The notes beneath the pieces were generated by a model, which was not told where the DNA came from, ran no database searches, and saw nothing but the letters and a program-made list of their open reading frames with translations. This document shows, in pieces, positions 9,052 through 17,572 of a stretch of 49,635 nucleotides of DNA. Where the stretch lies: positions 1 to 49,635 of the forward strand of contig CASDOO010000028.1 in NCBI GenBank assembly GCA_949282275.1, in the 5' to 3' direction. This DNA is from an uncultured Bacillota bacterium (GTDB lineage: Bacteria; Bacillota_I; Bacilli_A; RFN20; CAG-288). Made by a program: the position numbers and the translations under genes. The number at the start of each line of letters is the position of its first letter. Position 1 is the first letter of the stretch.

Positions 9052-9075
9052 TAAATAAATATATATGTTTTTATA

Positions 9076-9089
9076 TGTAAGCGGTTTTA
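9076..9089. promoter_or_regulatory. cre-like site between divergent lipoprotein genes
   Basis: TGTAAGCGGTTTTA fits the catabolite-responsive element pattern TGWAANCGNTNWCA at all fixed positions but one. It is centred roughly 55-65 bp upstream of both divergent promoters, a position where CcpA usually activates rather than represses. No ccpA gene is in the window, so control is inferred. Confidence 0.4.
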
Positions 9090-9124
9090 AACTGGCTTTG
9101 GCAATCCAAAAAACAATTTTGCTT

Positions 9125-9133
9125 TGTTATAAT
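9125..9133 (+). promoter_or_regulatory. Extended -10 promoter of the Ig-like lipoprotein gene
   Basis: TGTTATAAT is an extended -10 element; no good -35 is visible at the usual distance, as is common for extended -10 promoters. The start codon is 29 nt downstream. Confidence 0.55.
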
Positions 9134-9162
9134 CCGATTTAATTCCGAAACGGAGGCAAATA

Positions 9163-11235
9163 ATGAAAAAGACAAGAAAACTAGCTGCTCTGCTGCTTCT
9201 CCTTCCGGTCATTGGGCTTGCCTCATGCCAGAATGGACAGAGCTCGACGAGTCCCACGACAAGCACGTCGACGACTACGCCGAATCCAACGACTGAAAAG
9301 CCGACGACGACTGTTCCCGACTCGACCACGACATCTTCGGATACGACAACTTCTTCGGATACGACGACATCCTCTTCCGATTCCTCCACGACCACGGATT
9401 CTTCCACGACTTCCGATTCCAGCAGTTCTTCTTCCTCTTCTTCTGGTTCCGGAAGTTCATCGGGACAACAGGCACAGGAGTACCTTGCTGCCTTGTCTGA
9501 AATCGTGAACGACATCCTCGATCAGGAAATCGTCGATGTCACATTCTCCGAAGTCGATACCCAGGACAATATCAATACGATTCGTCATACCCACTATGGC
9601 TACAACGAAACGTATACCCAGCAACTGGACAGCGAAGGAAAGCATGTGCCGGGAACGCTGTGGTATGCAGCAATTCGCGATCTTCCCACGACCGATCCCG
9701 AAAAGGTCATTCTCTATACCGCCACGGACGCCAGTTCTGAGGAAGAGGCGACAGAGTTCCCGACTCAGGCGGGAAGGGAAATCTTCACGCGCGAAATCGC
9801 CAACAACCTTATCCGGGGCTATCGGGAACGCGGCGATCTGGATAGCCGCAATGTCTTTGATATCTTTCAAGGCGACTCTGCCGTCCATGCGAAGAAAATT
9901 GGATGGAAAAAACTCACCGATGGTTCGACGCAGTATTCCATCAGTGCCTATAACGAGGAGACCAGATACTTCAATTTTTCCTATGCCATGAGCATCACGA
10001 TCAGCGAGGATGAGAAGGACATCGTCTCCCTCCAACTGAACATCGAGAAATGCTATGACGATTACTGGAATGAAACAACGCATTCCGTCAATGGTAGTGC
10101 CTTTGATGATGGCAATGCCTTCAGACATACAATTTCGATCACGGATATTGAATTTGCTGATGGAAACTATGATCCTATGGCGGATCTTTACTTTGATTTC
10201 ACGCCTTATCTTCTTTCGGGTGTCGATGCCCATATTCTTGCTGATGGTGGCGAAGGCGAATTCAACAAGATCGGCGTCGGCGACTACATGCAGATTATCG
10301 TCGACAAGCGATATCCCGAGACGGCAACGGAAGCAACGGGAAATCTTCGCATTACGGCATCCAGCGATACCGAAGTCATAGGCATCGATGAAAATGTTCC
10401 GAGCTCCCTTCCGACCTACATTGCCAAGAAGCCCGGCAAGTGCACTGTCACGATTGGCAACGAATTCGATGCCAATCTTGGCACGATTGATGTCGAGGTC
10501 GTTTCCGGAAGCGACGAACCTGTCGTGGAACAGCTCGGTATTGCCGAAGTCATTTCCGGCATTGAGGATGGCTATGACGCCGAGAACCTGACATTCAATG
10601 TCGACGGTTCCAAGGGCGAAGCGACTTTCAAGATTCGTCTCAATGAAACGGGACCTTATGAGTATGGCGAGCTTGAAGGATTGGCCATGCTTGGCGAAAC
10701 GACGGTCGTTGGCGAAGCTCGTGTCGAGGAAGATTCGAATCCGAACGACGACATCGTCAATTTGGTCTTGACTCCGGTTTCTTCTGGCAGTTCGGTTGTA
10801 GGCATCACTTTGCCCAATGGTGAACTCCAGGTTTTCACTGTGAATATTACTGGAGAAGTCGTCAAAAATGTTTCCCCCATCATTGATTATTCCAATATCG
10901 AAGGCATGGAAGCAGATCCTGGTGTCGGAGGCATCGTGGATGTTGGTCTCTTTAGAGTCTCTCTTTCCGAGGGGGCAAAGACTTTCAAGGCCTCTCTTCA
11001 TGCCAGCATTTTGAATTCCAACGACAACGTTGTCATTAATGGCGACGAGATTGAATATGAAGGTGATGCAAATACCTATGTCGTTGCGGAATTCAAGAAC
11101 GCCGACAAGGAAGCTGGTACGGTTGATATCGTCATCACGCCTAAAGCCGTCGGAACTTGTGAAATCAAGATTCCCGTTGATTCTCAAGCGGGCATGGTAT
11201 TCAAGGAATATTTTAGAGTCGTTGTCGAAGCCTAG
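9163..11235 (+). CDS. Ig-like-domain lipoprotein, divergent from the M6 operon
   Basis: Lipoprotein of 690 residues, unknown function. Signal peptide with lipobox GLASC, then a Thr/Ser linker to about residue 105. A first domain (to about residue 330) recalls in layout the N-terminal halves of the paralogous proteins across the divergent promoter (NVFDIF near their NPFDY position), but the similarity is weak. Next comes a bacterial Ig-like (Big_2-type) stretch ending KKPGKCTVTIGNE, then two beta-rich segments that start alike (LGIAEVISGIEDGYD and SPIIDYSNIEGM). Start preceded by CGGAGG; followed by a terminator at 11264-11295, so it is monocistronic. Confidence 0.75.
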   Translation: MKKTRKLAALLLLLPVIGLASCQNGQSSTSPTTSTSTTTPNPTTEKPTTTVPDSTTTSSDTTTSSDTTTSSSDSSTTTDSSTTSDSSSSSSSSSGSGSSSGQQAQEYLAALSEIVNDILDQEIVDVTFSEVDTQDNINTIRHTHYGYNETYTQQLDSEGKHVPGTLWYAAIRDLPTTDPEKVILYTATDASSEEEATEFPTQAGREIFTREIANNLIRGYRERGDLDSRNVFDIFQGDSAVHAKKIGWKKLTDGSTQYSISAYNEETRYFNFSYAMSITISEDEKDIVSLQLNIEKCYDDYWNETTHSVNGSAFDDGNAFRHTISITDIEFADGNYDPMADLYFDFTPYLLSGVDAHILADGGEGEFNKIGVGDYMQIIVDKRYPETATEATGNLRITASSDTEVIGIDENVPSSLPTYIAKKPGKCTVTIGNEFDANLGTIDVEVVSGSDEPVVEQLGIAEVISGIEDGYDAENLTFNVDGSKGEATFKIRLNETGPYEYGELEGLAMLGETTVVGEARVEEDSNPNDDIVNLVLTPVSSGSSVVGITLPNGELQVFTVNITGEVVKNVSPIIDYSNIEGMEADPGVGGIVDVGLFRVSLSEGAKTFKASLHASILNSNDNVVINGDEIEYEGDANTYVVAEFKNADKEAGTVDIVITPKAVGTCEIKIPVDSQAGMVFKEYFRVVVEA

Positions 11236-11263
11236 TTGTTTTCTTCTTTCATAAACTTTAGAT

Positions 11264-11295
11264 GGGTCGGTTTCTTAACGGAGCCGACCCTTTTT
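11264..11295 (+). terminator. Terminator of the Ig-like lipoprotein gene
   Basis: GGGTCGG pairs with CCGACCC across a 13-nt loop and is followed by TTTTT. Confidence 0.85.
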
Positions 11296-11344
11296 GAGAA
11301 TTGGATTTGATAAAAATGAAAAATAATCTGTCAATATAAAAACC

Positions 11345-11373
11345 TTGACACCTTCTAATGCTTGCGATATATT
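11345..11373 (+). promoter_or_regulatory. Promoter of the rpsP operon
   Basis: Consensus -35 TTGACA, an exact 17-bp spacer and -10 TATATT. This is the best sigma-A promoter in the window, as expected for a ribosomal protein operon. Confidence 0.85.
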
Positions 11374-11407
11374 CTTAGGGCTATCAATCAATTTGGAGGA
11401 TATTATC

Positions 11408-11695
11408 ATGGTTAAGATCAGACTCGCCCGCAACGGAAGAAAGGCTCTTCCTTCCTACAGAATCGTCGTCAGCGATTCCAGGAAGACCCCTCGTTCCAGC
11501 AACCTTGCCGACCTCGGATTCTTCAATCCTGCTACCCATGACTTCAGCATCAACGAGGAAGAGGCCCTCAAGTGGCTCAACTGCGGCGCCATCCCTTCCG
11601 ATTCCGTCCGCACCCTTCTGACCAAGAAAGGCATCTACAAGAAGTTCGTCGATGCCAAGATCGCTGCCCGCAAAGCCAACAAAGAGGCCAAGTAA
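11408..11695 (+). CDS. rpsP: 30S ribosomal protein S16
   Basis: Ribosomal protein bS16 of 95 residues, a small-subunit assembly protein. The start is the ATG of MVKIRLARNG, 7 nt after GGAGGA; upstream in-frame codons are not conserved in the family. The sequence has the family hallmarks RLxRxGRK, PxYRIVVxDSRxxRxG-like and LGFxxP-like segments. First gene of rpsP-khpA-rimM-trmD, driven by the promoter at 11345-11373. In many Firmicutes ffh lies just upstream; here ffh is elsewhere and on the other strand. Confidence 0.97.
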   Translation: MVKIRLARNGRKALPSYRIVVSDSRKTPRSSNLADLGFFNPATHDFSINEEEALKWLNCGAIPSDSVRTLLTKKGIYKKFVDAKIAARKANKEAK

Positions 11696-11697
11696 CC

Positions 11698-12030
11698 ATG
11701 TACACTGGAACTGATATCGATCTCATCCCAGATATCCGCTCCCTTGTCGAACCGCTGGTTGCCAAGCCGGAAAAGCTTATCATCAAGAGGCTGGACAAGC
11801 CCGAGAACCGCACGAGAAAGGAACAGAACTATCTCATTCTCTGCGAGAGGGACGATCTTGGAAAGCTTATTGGCAGACACGGCGTCATTTCCGATTCCCT
11901 TCGGACCATCCTCAACGTCTCCATCAAGAACATGAGGAAGAAAGTCCATCTGCGCTTTGCCTCCATTGCGGAGTACAAGGCCAGCCATCCGGGCGTCGTC
12001 CTCGAAGAAGAACAGCCGACACAAGAATAA
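11698..12030 (+). CDS. khpA: KH-domain RNA-binding protein KhpA
   Basis: Small RNA-binding protein of 110 residues. The KH signature LIGRHG lies mid-protein, after a basic stretch, with a C-terminal helical extension ending in an acidic tail. It begins 2 nt after the rpsP stop, the usual place of khpA between rpsP and rimM. In relatives KhpA works with KhpB and affects cell elongation and RNA metabolism; that role is family knowledge, not visible here. The N-terminal part is somewhat longer than the compact 75-80-residue KhpA of streptococci. Confidence 0.88.
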   Translation: MYTGTDIDLIPDIRSLVEPLVAKPEKLIIKRLDKPENRTRKEQNYLILCERDDLGKLIGRHGVISDSLRTILNVSIKNMRKKVHLRFASIAEYKASHPGVVLEEEQPTQE

Positions 12031-12084
12031 AATGGAAAGGGAGGGGGAGGCATGCCTCCCTCTTTCTTTCGGAAAGGAAATCCT

Positions 12085-12582
12085 ATGGCAATCAAGAACA
12101 TTGGAAAAATCGTCAATACCTTCGGCATCAAGGGACAACTGAAGGTTTCCATCTCGACGTCGACCCCGGAGACGCGTTTTGCCATTGGCAAGACCGTCCT
12201 CATCGATGACGAGACAGGCCACGAGAAGGAATACATGATTTCCTCCTTCCGCATGAAGGGCGACAGGATTGCCATCATCGGATTGAAGGGCTATGACGAC
12301 ATCAACGACATCGAATGGATGATCGGCCGGATCGTCAAGGAGAACGTCCGTGCCCCGAAGGGCACCTTCTTCTACGATGACCTTGTCGGCATGACGATCC
12401 TCGATGTCGATGGCAACGTCTATGGAAAGGTCGAGACGGTCAACAAGATGCCTGCCGGGGACTATCTCGTCTGCGGAAAGTCCTATATCCCCTTCAAGGA
12501 AGGAATTTTCATCGAATCGGTCGACAAGAAGGCAAAGACAATCAAACTGACTGCCCTCGGCAGTGAGGTTTTGGCGAAGTGA
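12085..12582 (+). CDS. rimM: Ribosome maturation factor RimM
   Basis: 16S rRNA processing and 30S assembly factor of 165 residues that binds ribosomal protein S19. The N-terminal domain begins with IGKIVNTFGIKG, typical of RimM; the C-terminal PRC-barrel begins near FYDDLVGM and ends with ESVDKKAKTIKL. The start ATG is the one preceded by GGAAAGGA, not the earlier in-frame codon at 12052. It ends in a 4-nt GTGA overlap with trmD. Confidence 0.95.
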   Translation: MAIKNIGKIVNTFGIKGQLKVSISTSTPETRFAIGKTVLIDDETGHEKEYMISSFRMKGDRIAIIGLKGYDDINDIEWMIGRIVKENVRAPKGTFFYDDLVGMTILDVDGNVYGKVETVNKMPAGDYLVCGKSYIPFKEGIFIESVDKKAKTIKLTALGSEVLAK

Positions 12583-13361
12583 AGATCACCATCCTGACGA
12601 TCTTCCCTCATTTTTTCGACCAGTTTTTGGATTCCTCAATCGTCAAGAGAGCCATCGCCAAAGGTGTCGTCTCCTTCGAAATCGTCAATATCCGGGACTA
12701 CTCTCTGGATAAGAACCATCGCGTGGATGATCATCCTATCGGTGGCGGTGCCGGCCTTGTCATGCGTCTGGAACCCCTTGTTTCTTGCCTAAGGGACCAT
12801 TCCGACGAGAAGACGCACAAGATCTTCATGGGGCCGAGGGGAAAGACCTTCACCCAGGAGGATGCCATCCGTCTTTCCAAGATGGAGGAAATCCTTCTTG
12901 TCTGTGGTCACTATGAAGGCGTCGACAGCCGTTTTCTCGACTATGTCGACGAGGAGCTTTCCATCGGCGATTTCATCCTCACGGGCGGCGAGATCCCGGC
13001 AATGGCAATTAGCGACAGCATCACCAGGCTTCTAAAGGGTGCTATCAGCGATGATTCGACGAAGGAGGAATCCTTCGACAACAACCTTTTGGAATACGAC
13101 CAGTATACCTATCCCCTGGAATTCGAGGGGAAGAGGATTCCCGATATCCTCTTCTGCGGAAACCATGAGGCCGTGAACGAGTATCGGCATCGGGAAAGCC
13201 TTCGCATCACGATGGAGAGAAGGCCAGACCTTATCGAAAAGATGTTCTATACCCGCAAGGACTATGAATATATCCAAAGCCTGAGAAAGGGAGAACAGGA
13301 AGAAACGCGCAAGGAAAAGGAAGCGCTGGAAAAGGGAAGACGGTTCGTTCCGGAAAGATAG
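12579..13361 (+). CDS. trmD: tRNA (guanine37-N1)-methyltransferase TrmD
   Basis: SAM-dependent methyltransferase of 260 residues that makes m1G37 in tRNA and prevents +1 frameshifting. It starts with GTG overlapping the rimM stop (GTGA). The SPOUT trefoil-knot motifs are present: GHYEGVDSR, SIGDFILTGGE and the following AISDSITRLL. The C-terminal domain is complete, with a basic/acidic tail. Last gene of the operon, followed by a terminator; the usual next gene rplS is absent. Confidence 0.96.
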   Translation: MKITILTIFPHFFDQFLDSSIVKRAIAKGVVSFEIVNIRDYSLDKNHRVDDHPIGGGAGLVMRLEPLVSCLRDHSDEKTHKIFMGPRGKTFTQEDAIRLSKMEEILLVCGHYEGVDSRFLDYVDEELSIGDFILTGGEIPAMAISDSITRLLKGAISDDSTKEESFDNNLLEYDQYTYPLEFEGKRIPDILFCGNHEAVNEYRHRESLRITMERRPDLIEKMFYTRKDYEYIQSLRKGEQEETRKEKEALEKGRRFVPER

Positions 13362-13367
13362 GAAAGC

Positions 13368-13393
13368 CCGATCGCATTGGCGGTCGGTTTTTT
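13368..13393 (+). terminator. Terminator of the rpsP-trmD operon
   Basis: CCGATCGC pairs with GCGGTCGG (one G-T pair) around an ATTG loop, followed by TTTTTT. It lies 6 nt after the trmD stop. Confidence 0.85.
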
Positions 13394-13633
13394 GATAACA
13401 AGGAAGTCGTTCATCGTTTTCGGATTGTATGGACATGAGAGAGAAAACGCAAGGAAAGAGGGTGAAAAACAAATCCTTGCTGGTGTTGGGTCTTTTCCCT
13501 CTGCTAGGAATTCCCATGTCGGAATCCGGGATTGCCGGCATGACTGGCTTTCCTGTTGCGATTGGAAAGAGAGGAATCGATTCATGAAATTGCGAAGCAA
13601 GATTCTTGGGATTTGGACCTTGTCCTTAACTAG
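13394..13633. other. Intergenic stretch between convergent genes, tiny ORF only
   Basis: No firm gene. A 52-codon frame at 13429-13587 (plus strand) would encode a basic N-terminus followed by a short hydrophobic stretch (LLVLGLFPLLGI), but it has no ribosome binding site or clear promoter. It may be chance or a gene remnant. Confidence 0.2.
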
Positions 13634-14146
13634 CTATTTTCCGTCTCCCTTATAGAAGGCCTCCTTCGGATTGATTCGGAAGCTTAGGCCACGGAAGAGC
13701 AATTCCTCCGTCTTTCCGGGAATGCCCGTCGAAAGGGTCATGGTGTCGATGGATTGGAAACCAAGCCTGTGGTAAAGCCTTAGGGCACGGATGTTGTTTG
13801 GGGCGACCTCGATCTGGACGCGGTCATTGTCGGCATGGGAAAGGACGATTTTCTTGATTTCGTTGATGGCAAAGGTGGCAAGGCCCTTCCCGCGGAACTT
13901 CTTGTCGATGAAAAGATATTCGATGTTGTTCAGGTAGCCGTACTTCTCGTTGACGTAGATGAAGCCGGCGATTTCTTCTCCGTGCATGATGAGCCTTCCG
14001 ATGCCCTTCGTGTCGATCATGCGGCGGATGTCTTCCAGGACGTCGGAATCGGAAGGCGTGTAAAGCTGGGAATGCCAGAACTCGACAAGAAGGCCGGAGA
14101 GTTCCTCCAGATCGCACAGTTCGACTTTCTTGAGTTTGTTCTTCAT
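13634..14146 (-). CDS. GNAT-family N-acetyltransferase
   Basis: Putative acetyl-CoA-dependent acetyltransferase of 170 residues. GNAT features: the beta4 segment NNIEYLFIDKKFRGKGLA with the acetyl-CoA pyrophosphate loop RGKGLA, and the later segment NNIRALRLYHRLGF, typical of motif B. Substrate not predictable from sequence. Start ATG preceded by GGAGG, with its own promoter at 14167-14195. Convergent with trmD. Confidence 0.85.
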   Translation of the reverse strand: MKNKLKKVELCDLEELSGLLVEFWHSQLYTPSDSDVLEDIRRMIDTKGIGRLIMHGEEIAGFIYVNEKYGYLNNIEYLFIDKKFRGKGLATFAINEIKKIVLSHADNDRVQIEVAPNNIRALRLYHRLGFQSIDTMTLSTGIPGKTEELLFRGLSFRINPKEAFYKGDGK

Positions 14147-14166
14147 AGCTGTTACCTCCGCTTTAC

Positions 14167-14195
14167 ATTATGCCAGAACATTTTCAATATGTCAA
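14167..14195 (-). promoter_or_regulatory. Promoter of the GNAT gene
   Basis: On the minus strand: consensus TTGACA (14190-14195), 17-bp spacer, -10 CATAAT (14167-14172) with an extended TGG just before it. Confidence 0.75.
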
Positions 14196-14393
14196 AAACA
14201 CGGACTATTGACAACTTTTGAAACGACTTGAAAAAGGAAGCTGAAACAATATGACAATCTTGTTTTGAAAATAAAGTTGTAATAATGTTATTCATGAAAT
14301 CCACTGTTCATTCCAAACAAAGACAGGTAAGCAAATTATCCCGCTTCCGGGAGAAAGAGGCTATTTTCACATTGTTTGCCTTCGATCAGACTT

Positions 14394-17300
14394 CTACTTG
14401 GTCTTGGAAGAATCATCGAGTTTATGTGTCAGGATTTTCACTCGTGACGAGAGATCCTTCCGCCTTCTTTCCTTGAGGAAATAGATCAGGACGAAAAGCA
14501 GGAGGAAGAAGACGACGGTGATGGCAAAGCCGGCGAAGTCGATTCCGACATCCTGCCATGTCGGACCCCTTCCGGGCGTGTATACCTGGATGAGCTCGCT
14601 AAAGCCGGCAACGGCAAAACCGGTAACAAGGGCAAATCCGCTGGCAATCACCCGACGCTTGAAGTCGTGGAAGAAGAGAGCGATGAAGTGCATGGCGAAG
14701 AAGGCAGTGCCGGCGAAGAGAAGGAGATGGCCGATGAGCTTCCGGAGAATCTTTGCCAGCTCGCGGAAGGTAAAGACGGTATCGCGCACGGACGTGATTC
14801 GATAATAGGCGACCTGGGGAGAGAGCGTGTCTTCTCCATAAGTGACCTGAAGCCAGGTCGTTCCGGTCTTCAGGAGGGAAATCTTTCCCTGTTCGTCGAT
14901 GGCAAGGACGTCTTCCAAGGACTTTGTCCCTGTCGGGTCGACAAAGGCGAAGCGAATGCTGTTGGACGTGGCATAGGAGGCGAGATTCAGCTCCAGGGAA
15001 TAGCTTGTTCCGTAGCGGAGCTGGATATCCAGGTAATTCCCATACTTCGGATCCTTTTGGACTTCCTTGAAGGACATGGGATTCAGGGTTTTGGTATCCA
15101 ATGTGAAGGGGGAGGAGACGGCAACGACCTCGATTGTCTTCTCGATTCTCTTCGTGGGGTCGTCCAGGCTGTAGCAGGTAAGCGTGGCCTTTCCGACGCC
15201 TTTCGCTTGGACGTCTCCTGTGTTTTCGTCGACTTCCAGGATGGAGGGGTCGGAAGAGGAATAGGCAAGATTGGGTATGGAGGCATCGGCGTTGACCGAA
15301 GCATTGAGCTGGAATCTTGTTCCTAGGGCAACCATGGAAAAACCATCGTCGGGAACGTTTCCTTCGGGATATTCCACGGGTCGGATATGGAAGGCGAACT
15401 GGGTCATGTCGATTTCCACATGGTCGACAAGAATATCGATTGTTATGGCAAGGTGGGCAAGGCAGGGATCCTCTGGCAGGAAGGTCACGGTTGTCTTGCC
15501 GCCCTTTAAGGCCGTGAAGGTCTTGCTTGCCTTGGAATAGGAAAGGACGGATTCGTCCGTGATTGTCGTGGTATAGGGAATGGCAATCGGGACGGCGGAT
15601 AGTTCTGTTTTGGCCTGTGGCGTGAAGAGGCCTTCGTATTCGAGGACTTCCTTTTGGTTCTTCTTCAGGACAAGTTCCTTTCCGGGATCCAACTCCTTGT
15701 TTCCGCTTAGGAGGCGGGCTGAGGAAGGCGTGTCGACGACAGTGATCTCGAAGGTAACCGAAACGGGATCCTGGACGCCGACGGCTTCTTCGTATTCGGA
15801 GTAGGCACGGATCGTGCATCGACCTGCCTTCAAGGCCTTGAGACCGACAGGTCTTCCGCCTTTCTCAAGGAAGGAGACGGCTTCCTTGCCTTCCAGGATC
15901 TCGTATCGCAGGCCAGTGTCGGCAAATACGAAGGAGGCGTTCCCGCTGGATGTGATAAGTTCATGGCTTAGGATTGTCTCGTATTCCTCTCCGGCCAGAA
16001 GAACGTTCTCCTTTTTCTCGTCAATGGCGTAAAGATCCCTCATCTGGATTTCCTGGATATAGGAGCTATCGTCCTTTACCAAATAGGAGAAGGGAAGAAC
16101 GATAGGCGTCTCTCCGGGAATCCCGTAGGTGATCTTTCCGTCGAAGGCGTCCGTTGGATTGACAGGAGCAAGGGTGATGCGATGGTAATCTTTCGACAGG
16201 ATCTTCAAAGTGGACGGGACGGTGTAGGATACCTCTTCGGTCCGATAGCGTTCCGGATGGGCGAGAACCTCCTCCGAAAGGGGAATCTCGATTGTCAGGT
16301 TCCGGCTTGCCAGGGGCGCTTTCTCGCCATAGTTGGCAAGACGATAAAGCGTGCCTTCGTAGTTTTCCGGAATCCGGGAAGTGTCGACCATGTCTGCCGT
16401 GATCCTCATCCTAGGAAGGATTTCCAGAGTGGTTTCTGCCTGGATTTCCTTTACATCTGGAAGCGTATAGATTGCCTTGATCGGGACAAGGGTCTTTTCC
16501 TCGACATCCTTTTCGTATGCGACCCTAAAGGAGAAAGTGGCGGAGGAGGCGTTGGCCTTGGGATTGGAGAAGACCACATCCGGATTGGCAGTCTCCAAAC
16601 GGAGGGACTTCATGTCGAAGGCGGAACCGATAGGACCATAGGACCCCTGAAGGAGGACGCCATCCTGCTTGGCATAGAGGGACAAGGGCATGAGACTCAG
16701 AGTTGCAATGGGCTTCCCGCCCGGAAGCTCGACAAGGACCGGTACGGAAAGAGAAATATCCGGATATTTTTGGCTGGCGACTGTGATCGTGGTCTTTCCT
16801 GCCTTCTTAGCCGTCACGACGCCGTCTTCCTCTATTCCGGCAATACTAGGATCGGCACTGGAAAAGGAGACCTCCTTGTAGGTTGCGTTTTCCGGCAGGA
16901 CCGTCGGCTTGAGCTTCAGGGTCTGATTGACCTCGAGCGTGATGGATTCATAGGGGAGCCGGATTTCTTCGACAGGTATCGCATCGACTTGCAGGGTAAA
17001 GCGATCAGTCAGTTCCTTGTTTCTTTGGGAGACGATTTCGAAGGAAAAGGAGCCTTCCTTGAGGCACTCGATCGTTTGCTTGGTATAGTCGATATCAAAG
17101 GCGGAAGGGTCGGAAATATTCCAAGAAAGGGAAGGGTAGGACGTATCTTCCGGTTGATAGTGGATCTCGTAGGAAAGGGTCTCGCCGACAAGGACGCCTT
17201 CCGTCTTTTCCAAAACGACATCAAAGGATTCGATGTCCTTGAGATTTTCCTCGTCGTAGTCGGAGTCGATGCCGTCCTGGACGATGTTGGCAACCCCGTC

Positions 17301-17432
17301 CGATTGTTCCTTGCTCTGATCTCCGGGAATGGCGCTTTCTATGAGGATGACAAGGACGCATAAAATGAATGCGACAAGGGAACCCCATTGGATGATTGAG
17401 CGGAAGATCGAATAGCCTTTTCCTTTTTGCAT
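14394..17432 (-). CDS. VanZ-like membrane protein with a giant Ig-like extracellular insertion
   Basis: Membrane protein of 1012 residues. TM1 (about residues 15-32) ends in ESAIPGDQSKEQS, the motif that follows the first helix of VanZ proteins. The rest of the VanZ domain appears only at the C-terminus: KLIGHLLLF..., three more helices, and SELIQVYTPGRGPTWQDV with the usual Glu, Arg and Asp. Between them lie about 850 residues of beta-rich sequence with several Big_2-like Ig repeats (endings such as AKKAGKTTITVAS and AKGVGKATLTCYS). VanZ relatives are tied to low-level teicoplanin resistance; biochemical function is unsettled. Start preceded by CGGAGGG. No clear terminator was found downstream. 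Confidence 0.8.
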   Translation of the reverse strand: MQKGKGYSIFRSIIQWGSLVAFILCVLVILIESAIPGDQSKEQSDGVANIVQDGIDSDYDEENLKDIESFDVVLEKTEGVLVGETLSYEIHYQPEDTSYPSLSWNISDPSAFDIDYTKQTIECLKEGSFSFEIVSQRNKELTDRFTLQVDAIPVEEIRLPYESITLEVNQTLKLKPTVLPENATYKEVSFSSADPSIAGIEEDGVVTAKKAGKTTITVASQKYPDISLSVPVLVELPGGKPIATLSLMPLSLYAKQDGVLLQGSYGPIGSAFDMKSLRLETANPDVVFSNPKANASSATFSFRVAYEKDVEEKTLVPIKAIYTLPDVKEIQAETTLEILPRMRITADMVDTSRIPENYEGTLYRLANYGEKAPLASRNLTIEIPLSEEVLAHPERYRTEEVSYTVPSTLKILSKDYHRITLAPVNPTDAFDGKITYGIPGETPIVLPFSYLVKDDSSYIQEIQMRDLYAIDEKKENVLLAGEEYETILSHELITSSGNASFVFADTGLRYEILEGKEAVSFLEKGGRPVGLKALKAGRCTIRAYSEYEEAVGVQDPVSVTFEITVVDTPSSARLLSGNKELDPGKELVLKKNQKEVLEYEGLFTPQAKTELSAVPIAIPYTTTITDESVLSYSKASKTFTALKGGKTTVTFLPEDPCLAHLAITIDILVDHVEIDMTQFAFHIRPVEYPEGNVPDDGFSMVALGTRFQLNASVNADASIPNLAYSSSDPSILEVDENTGDVQAKGVGKATLTCYSLDDPTKRIEKTIEVVAVSSPFTLDTKTLNPMSFKEVQKDPKYGNYLDIQLRYGTSYSLELNLASYATSNSIRFAFVDPTGTKSLEDVLAIDEQGKISLLKTGTTWLQVTYGEDTLSPQVAYYRITSVRDTVFTFRELAKILRKLIGHLLLFAGTAFFAMHFIALFFHDFKRRVIASGFALVTGFAVAGFSELIQVYTPGRGPTWQDVGIDFAGFAITVVFFLLLFVLIYFLKERRRKDLSSRVKILTHKLDDSSKTK

Positions 17433-17572
17433 GGCGTTTCCCTCCGGGAGAATAAGAAAAATATCTGTTCTTGCTTAATATTCTAACGCAAGGAAAGGCT
17501 TTCGGGGCCACAGAAAAAAGGATAAACAGGGCGATGAAAAGGAGGCAATGGAATGGTGACTTTTAATGGATA

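Noticed and set aside
13429..13587. 52-residue basic/hydrophobic peptide as a real gene
   Set aside because: No ribosome site and no promoter; kept only as a note on the intergenic stretch.
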